Assembly: GCA_012845835.1 (NCBI GenBank) | Contig: JABAKD010000003.1 | Span: forward strand, 2,045,984-2,109,983 | Direction: 5' to 3' | From: Undaria pinnatifida | Lineage: Eukaryota; Sar; Phaeophyceae; Laminariales; Alariaceae | Length of the DNA stretch: 64,000 bases | Shown here: positions 10,833-21,459 of the stretch, piece after piece | Numbering within the stretch: position 1 is the first letter of the stretch | Layout of the letters: every line of letters begins with the position of its first letter | Notes under the pieces: generated by a model | What the model was told of the DNA's origin: nothing | Databases searched by the model: none | Seen by the model: the letters and a program-made list of their open reading frames with translations, nothing else | Made by a program: the position numbers and the translations under genes

Positions 10833-11570
10833 GAGCCTCAGTGGCGCCATATCAGACGCTCGTAAAAAACTTGGTAATCTTTCGGCTCGCAGCACGGCGC
10901 TTCAAGGGGGCTTTGGTCTGTCGTGACACTATTGTATCAACTGCATCCGGCCGCCTCGACGTTCAGCTTTTGAAACGGCACATATCTGCTCCCAGATAAG
11001 TGCATACTTGTTTTCTGATTACTTTGGGGTCCAAGTGACCCAACCTCTTCACACAACGCACTCCAAGAACCCAAGATCAACTTCACAACATCATGAGACT
11101 GCAGAACAGGGGCGCCACAAGAGACGGTAGCCGGCCATTCAAGTGCTCCAAATCAACATGTCATGTGTCATGGTATTGGAGGTAGCCATTTTGTAGGGTG
11201 TATGTAGGAGTTCGGATTGCCCCTAGTACGCATATGCATCTAGACCGCGGTCATGTATGTTCACTCCTCTTCTCTACCTTCTTGATGTAGACTCTTTAAG
11301 GAAATAATAAAAAGGAGAAAGATACGGAAGGGAGACCTTGAGGAAATTGCAACTGTGGTAGACCCCCCATTAATAGTTGATAGTACTGGCTATAGAGACC
11401 CGAATACCATTTCACTTGTGATCTTCGCTTCAAGAACAAGCACAGTTTAGGCACGGTTTGGAAAGGCATGTCCAAACGCACGACGAAATCAAGCCGTTTT
11501 CAACCAGAGGTCGAAACTCAAGAGGCATACCATACGCCTACACACCTGAAACTTCGTGATACTGCACTCC
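10833..11570. other. No gene recognised
   Basis: Only short overlapping frames without recognisable motifs are present, and no obvious repeats. Confidence 0.4.
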
Positions 11571-12450
11571 CGCCCGGAGGGAAGTTTTGCCGGCGTGCTT
11601 GCGCTTTCATACGAACGCATTTGTTTGGGCTTAATGATCCGCGTCGACCTTTTGTCGCCGTTTCATACTGCGCCCAGGTAGTTGGGGGGGGGTAAATGTT
11701 GCGGGGGGGAAGTGGCTTGGTACTGCACGTTGACTTTTTGTCGATGATTCGCACTGTCGCCCGAGGCATCGTACTAGTCAACACCTCGCGCTGGGATTTT
11801 GCCGGCGTGCTGTGCTCTCATACGAACGCCTTGGTTTGGTCTTGATGATCCGCGTCGACCTTTCGTCGCCGTTTCACACTTTCGCCCGTGACATTATACC
11901 TATCCGCACGTCACGTTAGCCTTTTGCCAGCGTGCTGCACTTTTATACGAACGCCTTTTAGCTCGGTACTTGGCATCGACCTTTTGCCGATGTTTTGCAC
12001 TTTCGCCTCAGTAGTCAGCTCAGTTCTGCTCATCGCGGTGGCCTTTTGCCAGACTGAGTGACCATACCAAATCTCCACTCGATCACCCCCTACATACCGA
12101 TTGCAATCCTATACATATAATATTTATAAATATGCCAAACCGTAGTACATTCCCCCCCAGCCGGTTGGCCTGGCATAGGTCAGCCACGCGATACCATCGA
12201 CAGTGTACGCTGATAACACCATTATTTATCGACTTAATTCTGCTCCTTGAGCTGGTTGGTCGTTTTTCGGCACACTGAGTGACCATGCAAACTTCCCACT
12301 CGGTCACCACCTACATACCGCTTGAAATTATCTTCATCTATACGTATGGCTCTGGCAAGCCGTTGTACCTTCTCCCCCAGCCGGTTGGCCTGAGACAGAT
12401 CAGATATGCGATACCGTACACGGTGTAGGCTGATAACAACAATAGTATTT
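11571..12450. repeat. Two adjacent tandem-repeat families
   Basis: At about 11580-12050 a unit with TTTTGCCGGCGTGCT, CATACGAACGC and GTCGACCTTT recurs about four times at 80-215 base spacing. From 12053 a second unit of about 220 bases is present twice: ACTGAGTGACCAT at 12053 and 12274, and CAGCCGGTTGGCCTG at 12158 and 12378. No coding potential is visible. Confidence 0.75.
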
Positions 12451-12604
12451 CATTTTTTACAAAAGGACTATTATACGAACGCCGTTTTATCCTGTACTTA
12501 CTATGCAATTCTCATCTTATTCGTACACATATGGGTCCGCAAATGAGAACGACCTGTTTTTTTCCTGGAAATTTATTTGTGATTTGTTTTCTCTAAGGAG
12601 CAAA

Positions 12605-13450
12605 TCAAAATTGGTAGAAATACGAGAACTCACCGCCAAATTTCCAGCTCTGAAAGAGAACAAGAACCGCGGCTCTGTGGGAAAGAGAGGCAGCCGCATC
12701 GTCTCGACAGCAAAGGGGTGTGTTCGTCGCTATTCCCGTCTTGACGGACCCCTTGTGGCCGAAGCACGGTACTTGGGTCTGGCGACTGGCTTGTCTCTCC
12801 GAGCTGCTGCAAAATTGCTGATCGGTCGTCCCCGCCTCGTTTTCCAGGTCAAAAATGGGGCCGGAGCTAGGCTCTCCGACCACAAAATGTTGGATTGCCC
12901 GGCATCCCAAGACCCACAGGCCCGTTGCTCTGGCACCCGTTTTCAATTTGGACGGTTGCAGCATGAGGCAGCGTGAGGGGTCTTGGCTCGTTACCGCGGT
13001 ACAAACACGCAGTGCTGCTGTAAAAATCGAGTGTCGCTTGTTTTTTTTTATTTTTACAGGAGCACCGCGTGTTTGTACTGCTGTAACGAGCCAATACCCC
13101 GCACGCTGCCTCACGCTGCAAGCGTCCAAATTGGAAACGGATTCCGGAGCAACGGGCCTGTAGGTCTTGGGGTACCGGGCGAGCCAGCGTTTTGTGCTTG
13201 GAGAGCCAAGCTTCGGCCCTATATTGTGTTCCTGAAAAACGGAGACGACAGAGTGGCAATTTCTGCAGCTTAGTGAGTCAAGCCTCATCGCCAAACCCAA
13301 CCACCATGCTTTCGCAACGCGGGGTGAGTCGAGACGGGAGTTGCGACGAACACACCTCGGTCTGAGTACAGTCACACCGTGCCGCGTGTTTGCACTAGAG
13401 CGGTCACGCCCGAGCTCTACCAAAAATGCAAATTTGGATCTTCGCCTCGG
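12605..13450. repeat. Long imperfect foldback (inverted repeat)
   Basis: The left arm, about 12605-13035, is the reverse complement of the right arm, about 13055-13450, around a T-rich centre near 13042. Matching blocks include GGTGTGTTCGTCGC, AGGCCCGTTGCTC, CAATTTGGACG and TGAGGCAGCGTG. By eye the arms are roughly 70-80% identical. The 294-residue minus-strand frame running through it is explained by this structure and not counted as a gene. It could be a foldback transposon or an inverted duplication able to make a long hairpin RNA. No target duplication was recognised. Confidence 0.8.
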
Positions 13451-13708
13451 GGGCTCTTTACATTTTTCTTGCGACCGGGAAAACAACAAAAAAAAAAAAA
13501 ATCCTGGAAAAAACAGGTAGTTATCCTATGCGGACTACTGCAGTAAGAAGCACAACCTGTCAACTTTTGCTGTTGCCTTGTCAAGAGCAAAAAACAACCC
13601 GCGGTGACATGGTTTAATCCCATCATCTCGCAGGCGCGCCTGCACATCTTAGCTCTATGGCACCCGTGCTGAGCTGTACAAACCAACACGACTGGGTCTA
13701 AGCTACCA

Positions 13709-13756
13709 TCATCAAACCGTGCAAACCGTGATAACCTCGTACAGTTGAAACTGTCT
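13709..13756 (-). repeat. Inverted terminal-like repeat, right copy (5' portion, split)
   Basis: Together with 23999-24035 this is the inverted counterpart of 9686-9772. It ends in GTCT immediately before the 5' LTR, and GTCT is repeated immediately after the 3' LTR. Confidence 0.7.
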
Positions 13757-14197
13757 TGTTGCGGCGGATTGACATGACGTCACATGAAATCCCGTGGCGG
13801 AATGCTTCCTAGGTCTGTATAACGCCGATCAGTCTAGAAAGCGTGCTGCTCACGGCCTCAGTCCAAAAACACACAAAACCAAACGAGGGAAAAAGGAACC
13901 TGAACTTGATCTGACACGAGTGTGAGTGACTGCGAACCGAGCTTGAGTACAGCTATCGTTACCGTGAGGCATTGTTGGAAGTTTCGTCCGGAGATCTGTT
14001 ATATTGTACGAGCTCTTGGAAGAGGACTGCGTGGTACGAGACTGGTGTTTGCAGGCAGCTGTTGCAACAAGCAGACGGGAGGGATCAGCCTGAAGGTAGA
14101 CACGGAGGAAACGAACTTGAAGCGGTGAGAGAGTTGGGACAAGGGATTGGAGACTTGGGTACGTGTGACTAAAATAGCTCTTTATCCGTTCGTTACA
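13757..14197 (+). repeat. 5' LTR
   Basis: The 441-base terminal repeat matches 23558-23998 except for A versus G at 13782/23583 and T versus C at 14007/23808, both transitions. It presumably holds the promoter and the polyadenylation signal of the element, but I could not place either with confidence. Confidence 0.95.
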
Positions 14198-14215
14198 TGG
14201 GGCTTCAGCTGGGAT
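14198..14215 (+). promoter_or_regulatory. Candidate primer-binding site
   Basis: The sequence immediately after the 5' LTR starts TGGGGCTTCAG. A TGG directly following the LTR is expected for a site complementary to the CCA end of a tRNA primer. I cannot name the tRNA. Confidence 0.5.
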
Positions 14216-16660
14216 CCGTGTGGGTTGATAGTCTCGCTTGACGCAGGTAGAAGTACGGTCGTAAATGCGCAGGTAGAAGTGCAGCTGCATGCCAAGCCAA
14301 TTTTGGTTGAAATAATGTATATAATTTAGCATGGGAAAAAAGGAGTAGTCTAAAATTGAATGAATTTTACAGGATGTTGAAGAAAATTCCATGGCAGTTC
14401 AACTCTATATTATCATGTTGAAAATCTCGCTTGTGCAGCAAAATTTCGCTTGAAGCAGCATCGCGAACCCCACACGCTGCAGGATAATCACAGGCAGACA
14501 CCGCAGAAATAGAAGCAGCAGCAATACAGCAGGCCGCATGAGTGATGAGAATCGGTGGTCGTGATCTCTAGATAGTCGAGGCGAGGAATGAGACGCTTGA
14601 TAGTTCAGACATGATGAGGAGTCACGCGGTCCATGCTACGCACAGCAGTACATGCAGAGAGCAAACGAGATTCTCCCCGCTTTGACTGACACACTATTTT
14701 TTTTGTATGCGCTGCAGCAGACGAAACGTTGGTACGTATGCATCAATGGTATAAATTGTTCCGCAAAGCATGCATTTTTTCTGCTTTCGTGCTCGTACTT
14801 ACTCTTACGACGAGTATTTCTGCATTCTTGTACCAGGTATGTATGTCATCGTGCTGTATACATGCGTATCATATGTTCTGTATGTCGTTTGTGATATGCT
14901 CTTGTTTTTTTCTGCTGCACCATTTTTGACGCCAAACTGACCGGGTATACCTGCCTGAAAAAATATTTTTCGTTTGTTTGGGTACACCCGTACGTACTCA
15001 ATCGATAACGGATGCATACAGCAAGCGATGGTACAATGCGATCTCACAACTGGAGTGTATTTTAATTTTGACAATAATATCCGTAAACCAAATGTTTCAC
15101 ATTTTGAACTGGAAAAGACATACATGCTTCCCTGCCTGCTAGTAAGCCTTGCCTAAATGCAAGTTGGGGGGGTATTTATGTAGGCAGGATGGTGAGAAGG
15201 GAGTAGTAACATGAACTGTTGAGCCAGTAACATAATATAGTAGTAGTAAAAATATTATACATCATTTGCTCATACATATACCTACTACTACTGCTGTATA
15301 GACTATATGGTCAAAACAATGTACATTTGTGAGTATCGAGTATTATATGTATACGTTATTATTGGGGTTACTTGTTTGTTGCACTTTTTTGTAGTCTATA
15401 GCACGAGAAATCGATTGGTCTGGAGGATTAGCAATTGCTGTACGGAAGAATAGTACATACACACTGTACAGGTTGGTCTTGTTTATTGTACCTTGTATAG
15501 AACAGTACACAAGTTGGTATTTATACTACGCGAAATCGTAATCTACGGGCTGGGTTATTTTGGAAAAATATAGCAAGGGCTGACTAAGTTGTATAAAATG
15601 TAAGAAGTAGATTAAATAATACGAGACCAATAGGACATCGGGAAAGGATTATCATCAGTGCCGATGACGAGTAAGTTCATACGTGATAAGTCACTGTAGG
15701 GATGTGCTTGCGTTCATCATACGGGTTGAAAATGAGTTCGGGTCTGTTAGTTGATCTACACTTGTTGCATACTGTGAGACGACCGTAAGGCAAGGGTTTT
15801 TTTGCAGGCAATTTGTTTTTGGCCTTTGTGATGGGGATTTTGCGTCTTCGCAGGTTGTATAGGCACTGCAAGGTCGTTCTCACAGGTGTTTCAAGAGTAG
15901 TGATACTGCATACTGGTTCTGGTTTTTAATTTTGTATGGGGAATGTAAGCCTTTCTATAGCTGCTCTTTGTCATGCTAAGAACTTACCGGAATTGGAAAC
16001 ATGGTTTAGGAACATTATCATATTGGAATGGGAAGGGGGGAAGCTCGGTAAGTACGTTGGAATTTTGGGGATTGTAAATAATGCATCAATAGGGGGAATC
16101 TTGATAAGTACGTTGGAATTTTGAGGTTTGTAAATAATACATTAATATCAATCAGTGTTGTGTCTTAGATGCCTAAGGGATTCCATACCTTACTCTGTTA
16201 GTAAAGACTCGAGCTTTTGAAGGGCGGCATTTCCGAAGGATTACGTGTATATTATCATAAGGGGACAACTTTCAACAAACCAGAAAGGTAAATATGCATG
16301 TACTCGAAACCTTTCACCACCCCTCTTTCCCACCCACCTTGTCCCAAGCCACTGTTTATACCCGTTTAGTGCGGACAACTTGGTGTTACTAGACTCCATC
16401 GATCCCCTGGACTCCATTCGTCTCCCTAGACTGCATCGTTGGATATCATCTTCACCTTATACGACGCAGCTTCGTCGAGTACATCGTGTACCACGCAGCC
16501 TCATCGAGTCCGTCGCATACTGCACAGCTCCTACTGCACAGCTCCATTCGTCGGATACAACACAGCGTCGTCGAGTCCGTCGTGTCATCTTACTCTACAC
16601 GACAGCAAAGCGAGAGGTTTCGTCAAAGGGAAACGGGCGGCGTCCCGGGGAGGGGGGGGG
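14216..16660. other. Retrotransposon 5' internal region without recognisable gag
   Basis: About 2.4 kb between the primer-binding site and the first long frame contains no convincing coding sequence. A capsid-type gag would be expected here. The region may be a long leader, a decayed gag, or a later insertion; parts at 15140-16200 are AT-rich. Short CG-rich repeats (GTCGAGTCCGTCGT-like) occur at about 16390-16590. Confidence 0.5.
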
Positions 16661-16666
16661 GAGTGA

Positions 16667-17341
16667 TTGGAGGAAATAACATGGCAGGGAGAGGGGGACC
16701 TTTTTGGGGACCTTTTGGTGCACCCTACCCGAGGGGACGGGGGGGGAGGAGTGATTGGAGGAAATAACATGGCAGGAAGAGGGGGATCTTTTTGGGGACC
16801 TTTTGGTATACCTTACCCGAGGGGAGGCCCACCACAGGGTGGCCCGCCACAGACCGGCCAGGCTGGAGGCTCACCACAGGGCGGCCAGGTTGGATGGGGC
16901 CCACAGGGCGGTGCAGGACGAGGGGCAGCAAGACCGGCAAATCCTGTAGGAGCGGGACGCGGGTACAATCAGATGTCCCCTCCCTCCCTACCGTCACCCT
17001 TCGGAATCGGAGGACGATGGGGTCCACAGGCAGCCCCAAGAGGAGCACCACCGAACCCTATATCGCGAGGAGGACCTCCGATAGCGCCACCGATGCCGCC
17101 AAGGCCGCCGCAGCAACAACAGCCAGGGTATGCTAGCCAACAACCACCGAACCCTATATCGCGAGGAGGACCTCCGATGGCGCCACCGATGCCGCCAAGG
17201 CCGTCGCAGCAACAACAGCCAGGGTACGCTAGCCAACAACAGCAAGGGTTCGCTGGCCAACAACAGCCAGGGTTTGCTGGCCAACAACAGCCAGGGTTTG
17301 CTGGTCAACAACAGCCAGGGTTCGCTGGCCAACAGCAGTGA
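16667..17341 (+). pseudogene. Gag-like Gly/Pro/Gln-rich low-complexity ORF
   Basis: The 224-residue product is rich in Gly, Pro and Gln. It begins inside an 88-base direct repeat (16664 and 16752). It then has GGPPQGG repeats, two copies of a roughly 100-base block containing NPISRGGPP and APPMPPRP, and a run of QQQPGFAG octapeptides to the stop at 17339. There is no visible capsid domain and no CCHC zinc knuckle. It sits where the C-terminal part of Gag would be and overlaps the protease frame. It may be the disordered nucleocapsid portion of a Gag whose N-terminal part is lost or unrecognised. Whether it is translated is unknown. Confidence 0.5.
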
Positions 17342-17429
17342 GGGTTCACTGGTCAACAGCAGCCAAAGTTCAGAGAGTTCCGCTCACCGATCGGGAATGG
17401 GAGCACTGCAAACTAAGACGTCACAGGTT

Positions 17430-17800
17430 TGGGTTCATGCAACGTTGTGGCATGCAACGAGCTCGAGCCGGCGACTTCCGATAGCGGTGCTGGTGGATAC
17501 TGAGGCGGTTGGAGGAAACTACGTGTCACGGCAGTTCATCGAACCCATTGAAGAACGTGATGGTTGCGGAAAGTCGCTGATAAATCCAACGGGAGACGGC
17601 CTACTCCGCACAGCAAACCCAAAGAACAGCGCCATACCCGCGATGGAAGTGGTAGGCTCGTGCTTGCTACCACTAGTCTTTGCACCGGTCGACCAAATCT
17701 TCCGCGTGAAGTTCAGGGTGGTGAAAGGACTTCCGTATGCGATGGTGCTTGGAGCCGCGTGCATGAAGGACAATCGAAGCATCCTCAGCTTCGATGGGGA
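17430..17800 (+). other. Aspartic protease domain, active site altered
   Basis: A retropepsin-like segment contains VLVDTEAVGG (Asp-Thr-Glu at 17496-17504), where the family has Asp-Thr/Ser-Gly, followed about 70 residues later by a VLGAACMK block resembling the usual ILG flap-side motif. The Gly to Glu change at the active site should abolish activity. The domain follows directly on the Gln-rich region and precedes RT by about 230 residues. Confidence 0.65.
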
Positions 17801-18479
17801 GGAGGGTTTCCGGCCGACACCATCCTCAGCGTGGGTACCATTCGCCTCGAAGGAGGTCGGAGAGGCCGCGGCAGGGGCGATGTATGCCGAATGGGAACAC
17901 TATTGCGCGGTGAAGCCGTCAACGGACGAGCTAGAACCGGACGAAATGGCGGGACCGAAGATCCCGGCGGGGATTATGGAGTTAGGAAACTCTGTTTGGG
18001 AGGACGAAGGCACTCTGCACTGGAAACTACGCATTGCGAAAAACATAGAGGTTCCAGGTGGTACCAGTATCCAGGTAGACGCTTTTGTCAAAGGCCCTCA
18101 TCCTCAAGTGCAGCAGCTCGTAGTGGTAGAGCAAACTAACCGCTATGATCTTAAACTAGGAGTGGATCTAGGAGTGCCAAGGGGGGCATAGTGGTGGTTT
18201 CCAGGTATACCACTTCAATGTAAGTTGTCGAATGTTACCCAGGATAATGTGAAGATCCAGGGGGGGCTGGTGATTGCGACGGTTTACGCTGTTAACAATT
18301 TCGATCGGGAACGCATGAAGTCACTCATGAACCCGGTGTCGGAGAAACCGACACGCCCCAAACAGGACGAGGGGATCAAAAGGAAAGACAAGAGGAGACC
18401 ACCGGAGCAATGCAACAAAGGGGGTGAAATCGCAGAGATTCCGAACGAAGCCCCCAAGGTGGACCTGAGAGAGGCCAAC

Positions 18480-19460
18480 TTCGGACAGCTCAGTCCGAAC
18501 GAAAATGACACATTGATGGGCATTCTCAACGAGTACATCGATGTGTTCGCGGTCAACCCCAAGAGCGTACCAGCGTGCAAAGGAGTGCCCATGCGACTGG
18601 AGTTCAAATATCCCAACGTCAAGCCATACGTAGCGCCCATTCGACACTACAGCCCGGAACAGCGCGAGATGATTCAAACTGAGGTGGTGAAACTCTTGAA
18701 GAATGGATCCATTCGGGAATCAACTTCCGAGTGGGCCGCCAATTGTTCGACGGTTCGCAAGAAAGATGGGACAGTGCGGGTTGTACAGGATTTTCGAGGT
18801 ATCAATACCCTTCTCAAATCACAGAGTGGTGGACTCGGAGACTTGCAGCATATTATGGATGAGATGGAAGGGTCGAAGCATTTCTCTAGCATCGATTTAG
18901 CTTCAGGATTCTTACAGCTCGAGATCCATGAGGATGATCGATACCTGACAGCATTTCGAGACGCTGACGGAAAGCTGTACGAATACGTTCGCTGCGGCTT
19001 CGGGTTGAAGACAGTGCCTTCGGCGTTTGCCAACTACGTTGGAGGGCGACTGTTAACCGTCAAGGATAGGGGAATCAAGAATTGGTTGGACGACATCGCC
19101 ATCCCGTCGAAAACCCTTGAAGGTCAGTGGGTACTGCTTCGAGAAACGTTAGAGTGTCTAAGGCAAGGACTTTTAACCGTAAATCTTCAGAAATCGCATT
19201 TCTGTCAGTCGGTCATGGAGTTCGTCGGCATGATCGTGGATAGACTTGGTACCAGGCCAGCCCCGAGCAAGATCGATGCTATCACGCAGCTGTCCAGGCC
19301 GAACACGGTGGAGGAAGTGCGAGTGTTGCTGGGAATGACAGGATATTTACGACAGTTCGTACCCCAGTATAGCACGGTGGTGGCGCCCATTTCCGACTTG
19401 CTGAGAGATCCAAGGTTCAGAACCAAGAGAGCGAAGAAAGAGAAAGTCCCATGGGGAGAA
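18480..19460 (+). other. Ty3/gypsy reverse transcriptase domain
   Basis: The domain copies element RNA into cDNA. Visible motifs are VRVVQDFRGIN, the first catalytic Asp in SSIDLASGF (codon 18894-18896), the RCGFGLK block with a following PSAF segment, and the double Asp in WLDD (19083-19094, the YxDD equivalent). The connection segment has LLGMTGYLRQFVPQYS. All catalytic acids are present, so this domain is intact apart from the flanking stops. Confidence 0.9.
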
Positions 19461-19469
19461 GAGCAGAAC

Positions 19470-19925
19470 AAAGCTTTTGATGCGCTTATCGAAGCTTTGA
19501 CGTCACCTCCAATCCTAGCCCTGCCGGTGTGGACAGAACCGTTCTCGCTGTCCACCGATGCCAGTGAGATAGGAGCAGGAGCGGTGCTAACATAATGCAT
19601 TGAAGGAGTGGAAAAGGTGATCGCGTATGGCAGCAAAAGGTGGTCGAGAGGAGACTCCAAAAGGTCAGCAACGGACCGTGAATGCATGGCGGTCATGTGG
19701 GCAGTAAACAAATTCCAACCCTATCTTTGGGGACGACCGTTCACGCTCATCACGGACGGTTCGGCGTTGACTTGGCTCTTCAAAAGCCAATCTCTCACAC
19801 CAAAATACCACCGCTGGGCTCTGAGGTTGATGGAGCACGACATAACCTTGAAGTGGAGGCCGGGGACACAACATCAGCTCCCAGACGCCATGTCGCGGTT
19901 ACCGAACAAGAGCGTCGTGATCGAA
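19470..19925 (+). other. RNase H domain, split by a nonsense codon
   Basis: RNase H removes the RNA strand after reverse transcription. The acidic residues are visible in STDASEIG, in RECMAVMWAV and in LITDGSAL, and the domain ends at LPDAMSRLP as usual for Ty3/gypsy. A TAA at 19593-19595 falls between the first and second acidic residues; a Gln codon one transition away (CAA) would restore the expected reading. Confidence 0.85.
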
Positions 19926-20930
19926 AATTTCGACGACTCTTTTCCAGGAGACGAGTCGTTGCCAAACGTTTACAAAGGGCCACAGGGGCCAGTGCTCGAC
20001 GGTGTACACCTCGAAACCTTAGGAGTAGAAGATGTGGACGGGTCTAGTACTCAAAGTCTTACAGTACTTGCAGCCGTCGCACTCACACCCACAGACCCAT
20101 CAGAGGCAGATATTCAACAGGCCAAGCTTGTCGTTGCACCGGAGCTTCCAGTGGTGGTCATGCTCGACTGTGGGGGGGGAGGCAGCATCCTTGCATCAGA
20201 AGGGTTGCTGACGGTCAGGGAAGCAGTAGACCAGGACTGGAGAGCACTGGAACGCGTCAGAGCAAACGGACTGGACAAAGGTGCGAAGCTTCTTAGGGTG
20301 ACAACAGGGTCTCCGGAATGCCTAACCATGTTGAGAGAGGTGAAACCAGACGTAGTGGTCGGTGACGCCTGCAGGAGGTTTGAAGGGATACGAGAGAAGG
20401 AGGGAATATCCGGAGCGAGTAGCCTAGCCCAAGCTGTCATCGCTTCAGACGCACGAGTTTTCATACTCGAATGTGATTCCGTGGAGGAGGAAACGGACGT
20501 TCGTGGTAGGAATCAAGGGAGGCCTTGCCACAAAAAGGAAGTTAGCCGTTTGGAAGCGGAGGTTGGAGAAGGTATAGCAACCAGTTCAGGAATTAGGGGA
20601 ATTTCTGGGACGAAGAAGCGCATACTTCTTGAAAAGAGGTAACGGAGAGCGAACGATTTACTCGTTCAACGAACCCATCATCTCTTCTTTGAACCGTGCT
20701 CACATCATGGGGGAAAAGCCAACCGAAAGGTATATCGCACACCCAGCGGATGCGGCACGCCTTGAAGAAGCCGAAGAGTTGCACTTCAACGACTACGCCA
20801 AAATCACCACAGGGCAAGAGCACTACGTGGTCCCGCAAACGGTTAGCCAAAGCCCAGCAGCAAACGTCATCGCAGATTTCACGTCTCCTCCAATGCTACG
20901 AGCAGTATTAGTTGAACTAGCTGTTCAAGG
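19926..20930 (+). other. C5-cytosine DNA methyltransferase-like domain inside pol
   Basis: Between RNase H and the pre-integrase linker the frame shows C5-MTase motifs in the right order. Motif I-like MLDCGGGGS is at 20160-20186, with a following DQDWRALERVRAN (motif II). Motif IV-like VVVGDACRRF keeps the catalytic-position Cys (codon 20370-20372) but has Ala and Arg where Pro and Gln are expected. Motif VI-like FILECDSV has Glu at 20469-20471. Motif VIII-like RRKRTFVVGIKGG (20485-20523) is in the next frame. Motif IX-like ADAARLEEAEEL and motif X-like AANVIADFTSPPMLRAV end the domain near 20905. Such enzymes methylate cytosine C5. A frameshift (20471-20490) and a TAG (20575) break this copy, and the altered PCQ box may also have weakened it. 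A different Rossmann-fold methyltransferase is the main alternative. Confidence 0.65.
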
Positions 20931-21456
20931 CTTACTGGGAAAACCGGTACCAGAGGTGGCGGAACTAGAAGGGTTGGCCTGCATGGTGTTTGAAGATTAC
21001 CTCGCAGCATCGAAAGCCTTTGAGGTGACAATAGCGGTCACGAGATCGCAGGCAAAGGCCACTTCCCAGGAACCGGAGGTTGTCTGGGAGGCAGAACCGC
21101 CGTTACCTGAGGAGGAGGAGATGGAGAATGCAAAGGCGCAGACGGTCACTACTACTGAACTACCAGTGGAAGTTGATCGCCCACGCAAACGCAGGGGTCA
21201 GAGAGAGCCCATCCCGAGACCGAAACGGCAACGTGATCCGTTGGAAGAATCACCAAAGGACACCAGCAACCGTATAAGCGGATCAGGGAAAGAGGCCAAG
21301 GGGTCCCAGCGGTCAGAGCCATCCATGTTGGAAAGGGTGACAGCTATTCTCCAGGATTTGCCACAGCTGATGCAGAGACAGTGCGAAGATATGGTACTTG
21401 GCAAGATTCGGAAAGAACTCCAGGAAGCGGGAAACCGAGGATCAGGAGGTGGCGAA
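20931..21456 (+). other. Charged linker between MTase and integrase
   Basis: After the methyltransferase-like domain come an AVTRSQAKA segment, an acidic stretch (LPEEEEMENA), a basic stretch with KRRGQREPIPRPKRQR that could act as a nuclear localisation signal, and an amphipathic helix-like end. The AVTRSQ segment is the usual start of the linker that directly follows RNase H in related elements, which marks where the extra domain was inserted. TAA at 21457-21459 separates it from integrase in the same frame. Confidence 0.55.
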
Positions 21457-21459
21457 TAA

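Noticed and set aside
12605..13489. 294-residue minus-strand ORF
   Set aside because: It runs across both arms of the long foldback; similar peptides appear from both arms in opposite frames, as expected of an inverted repeat rather than a gene.
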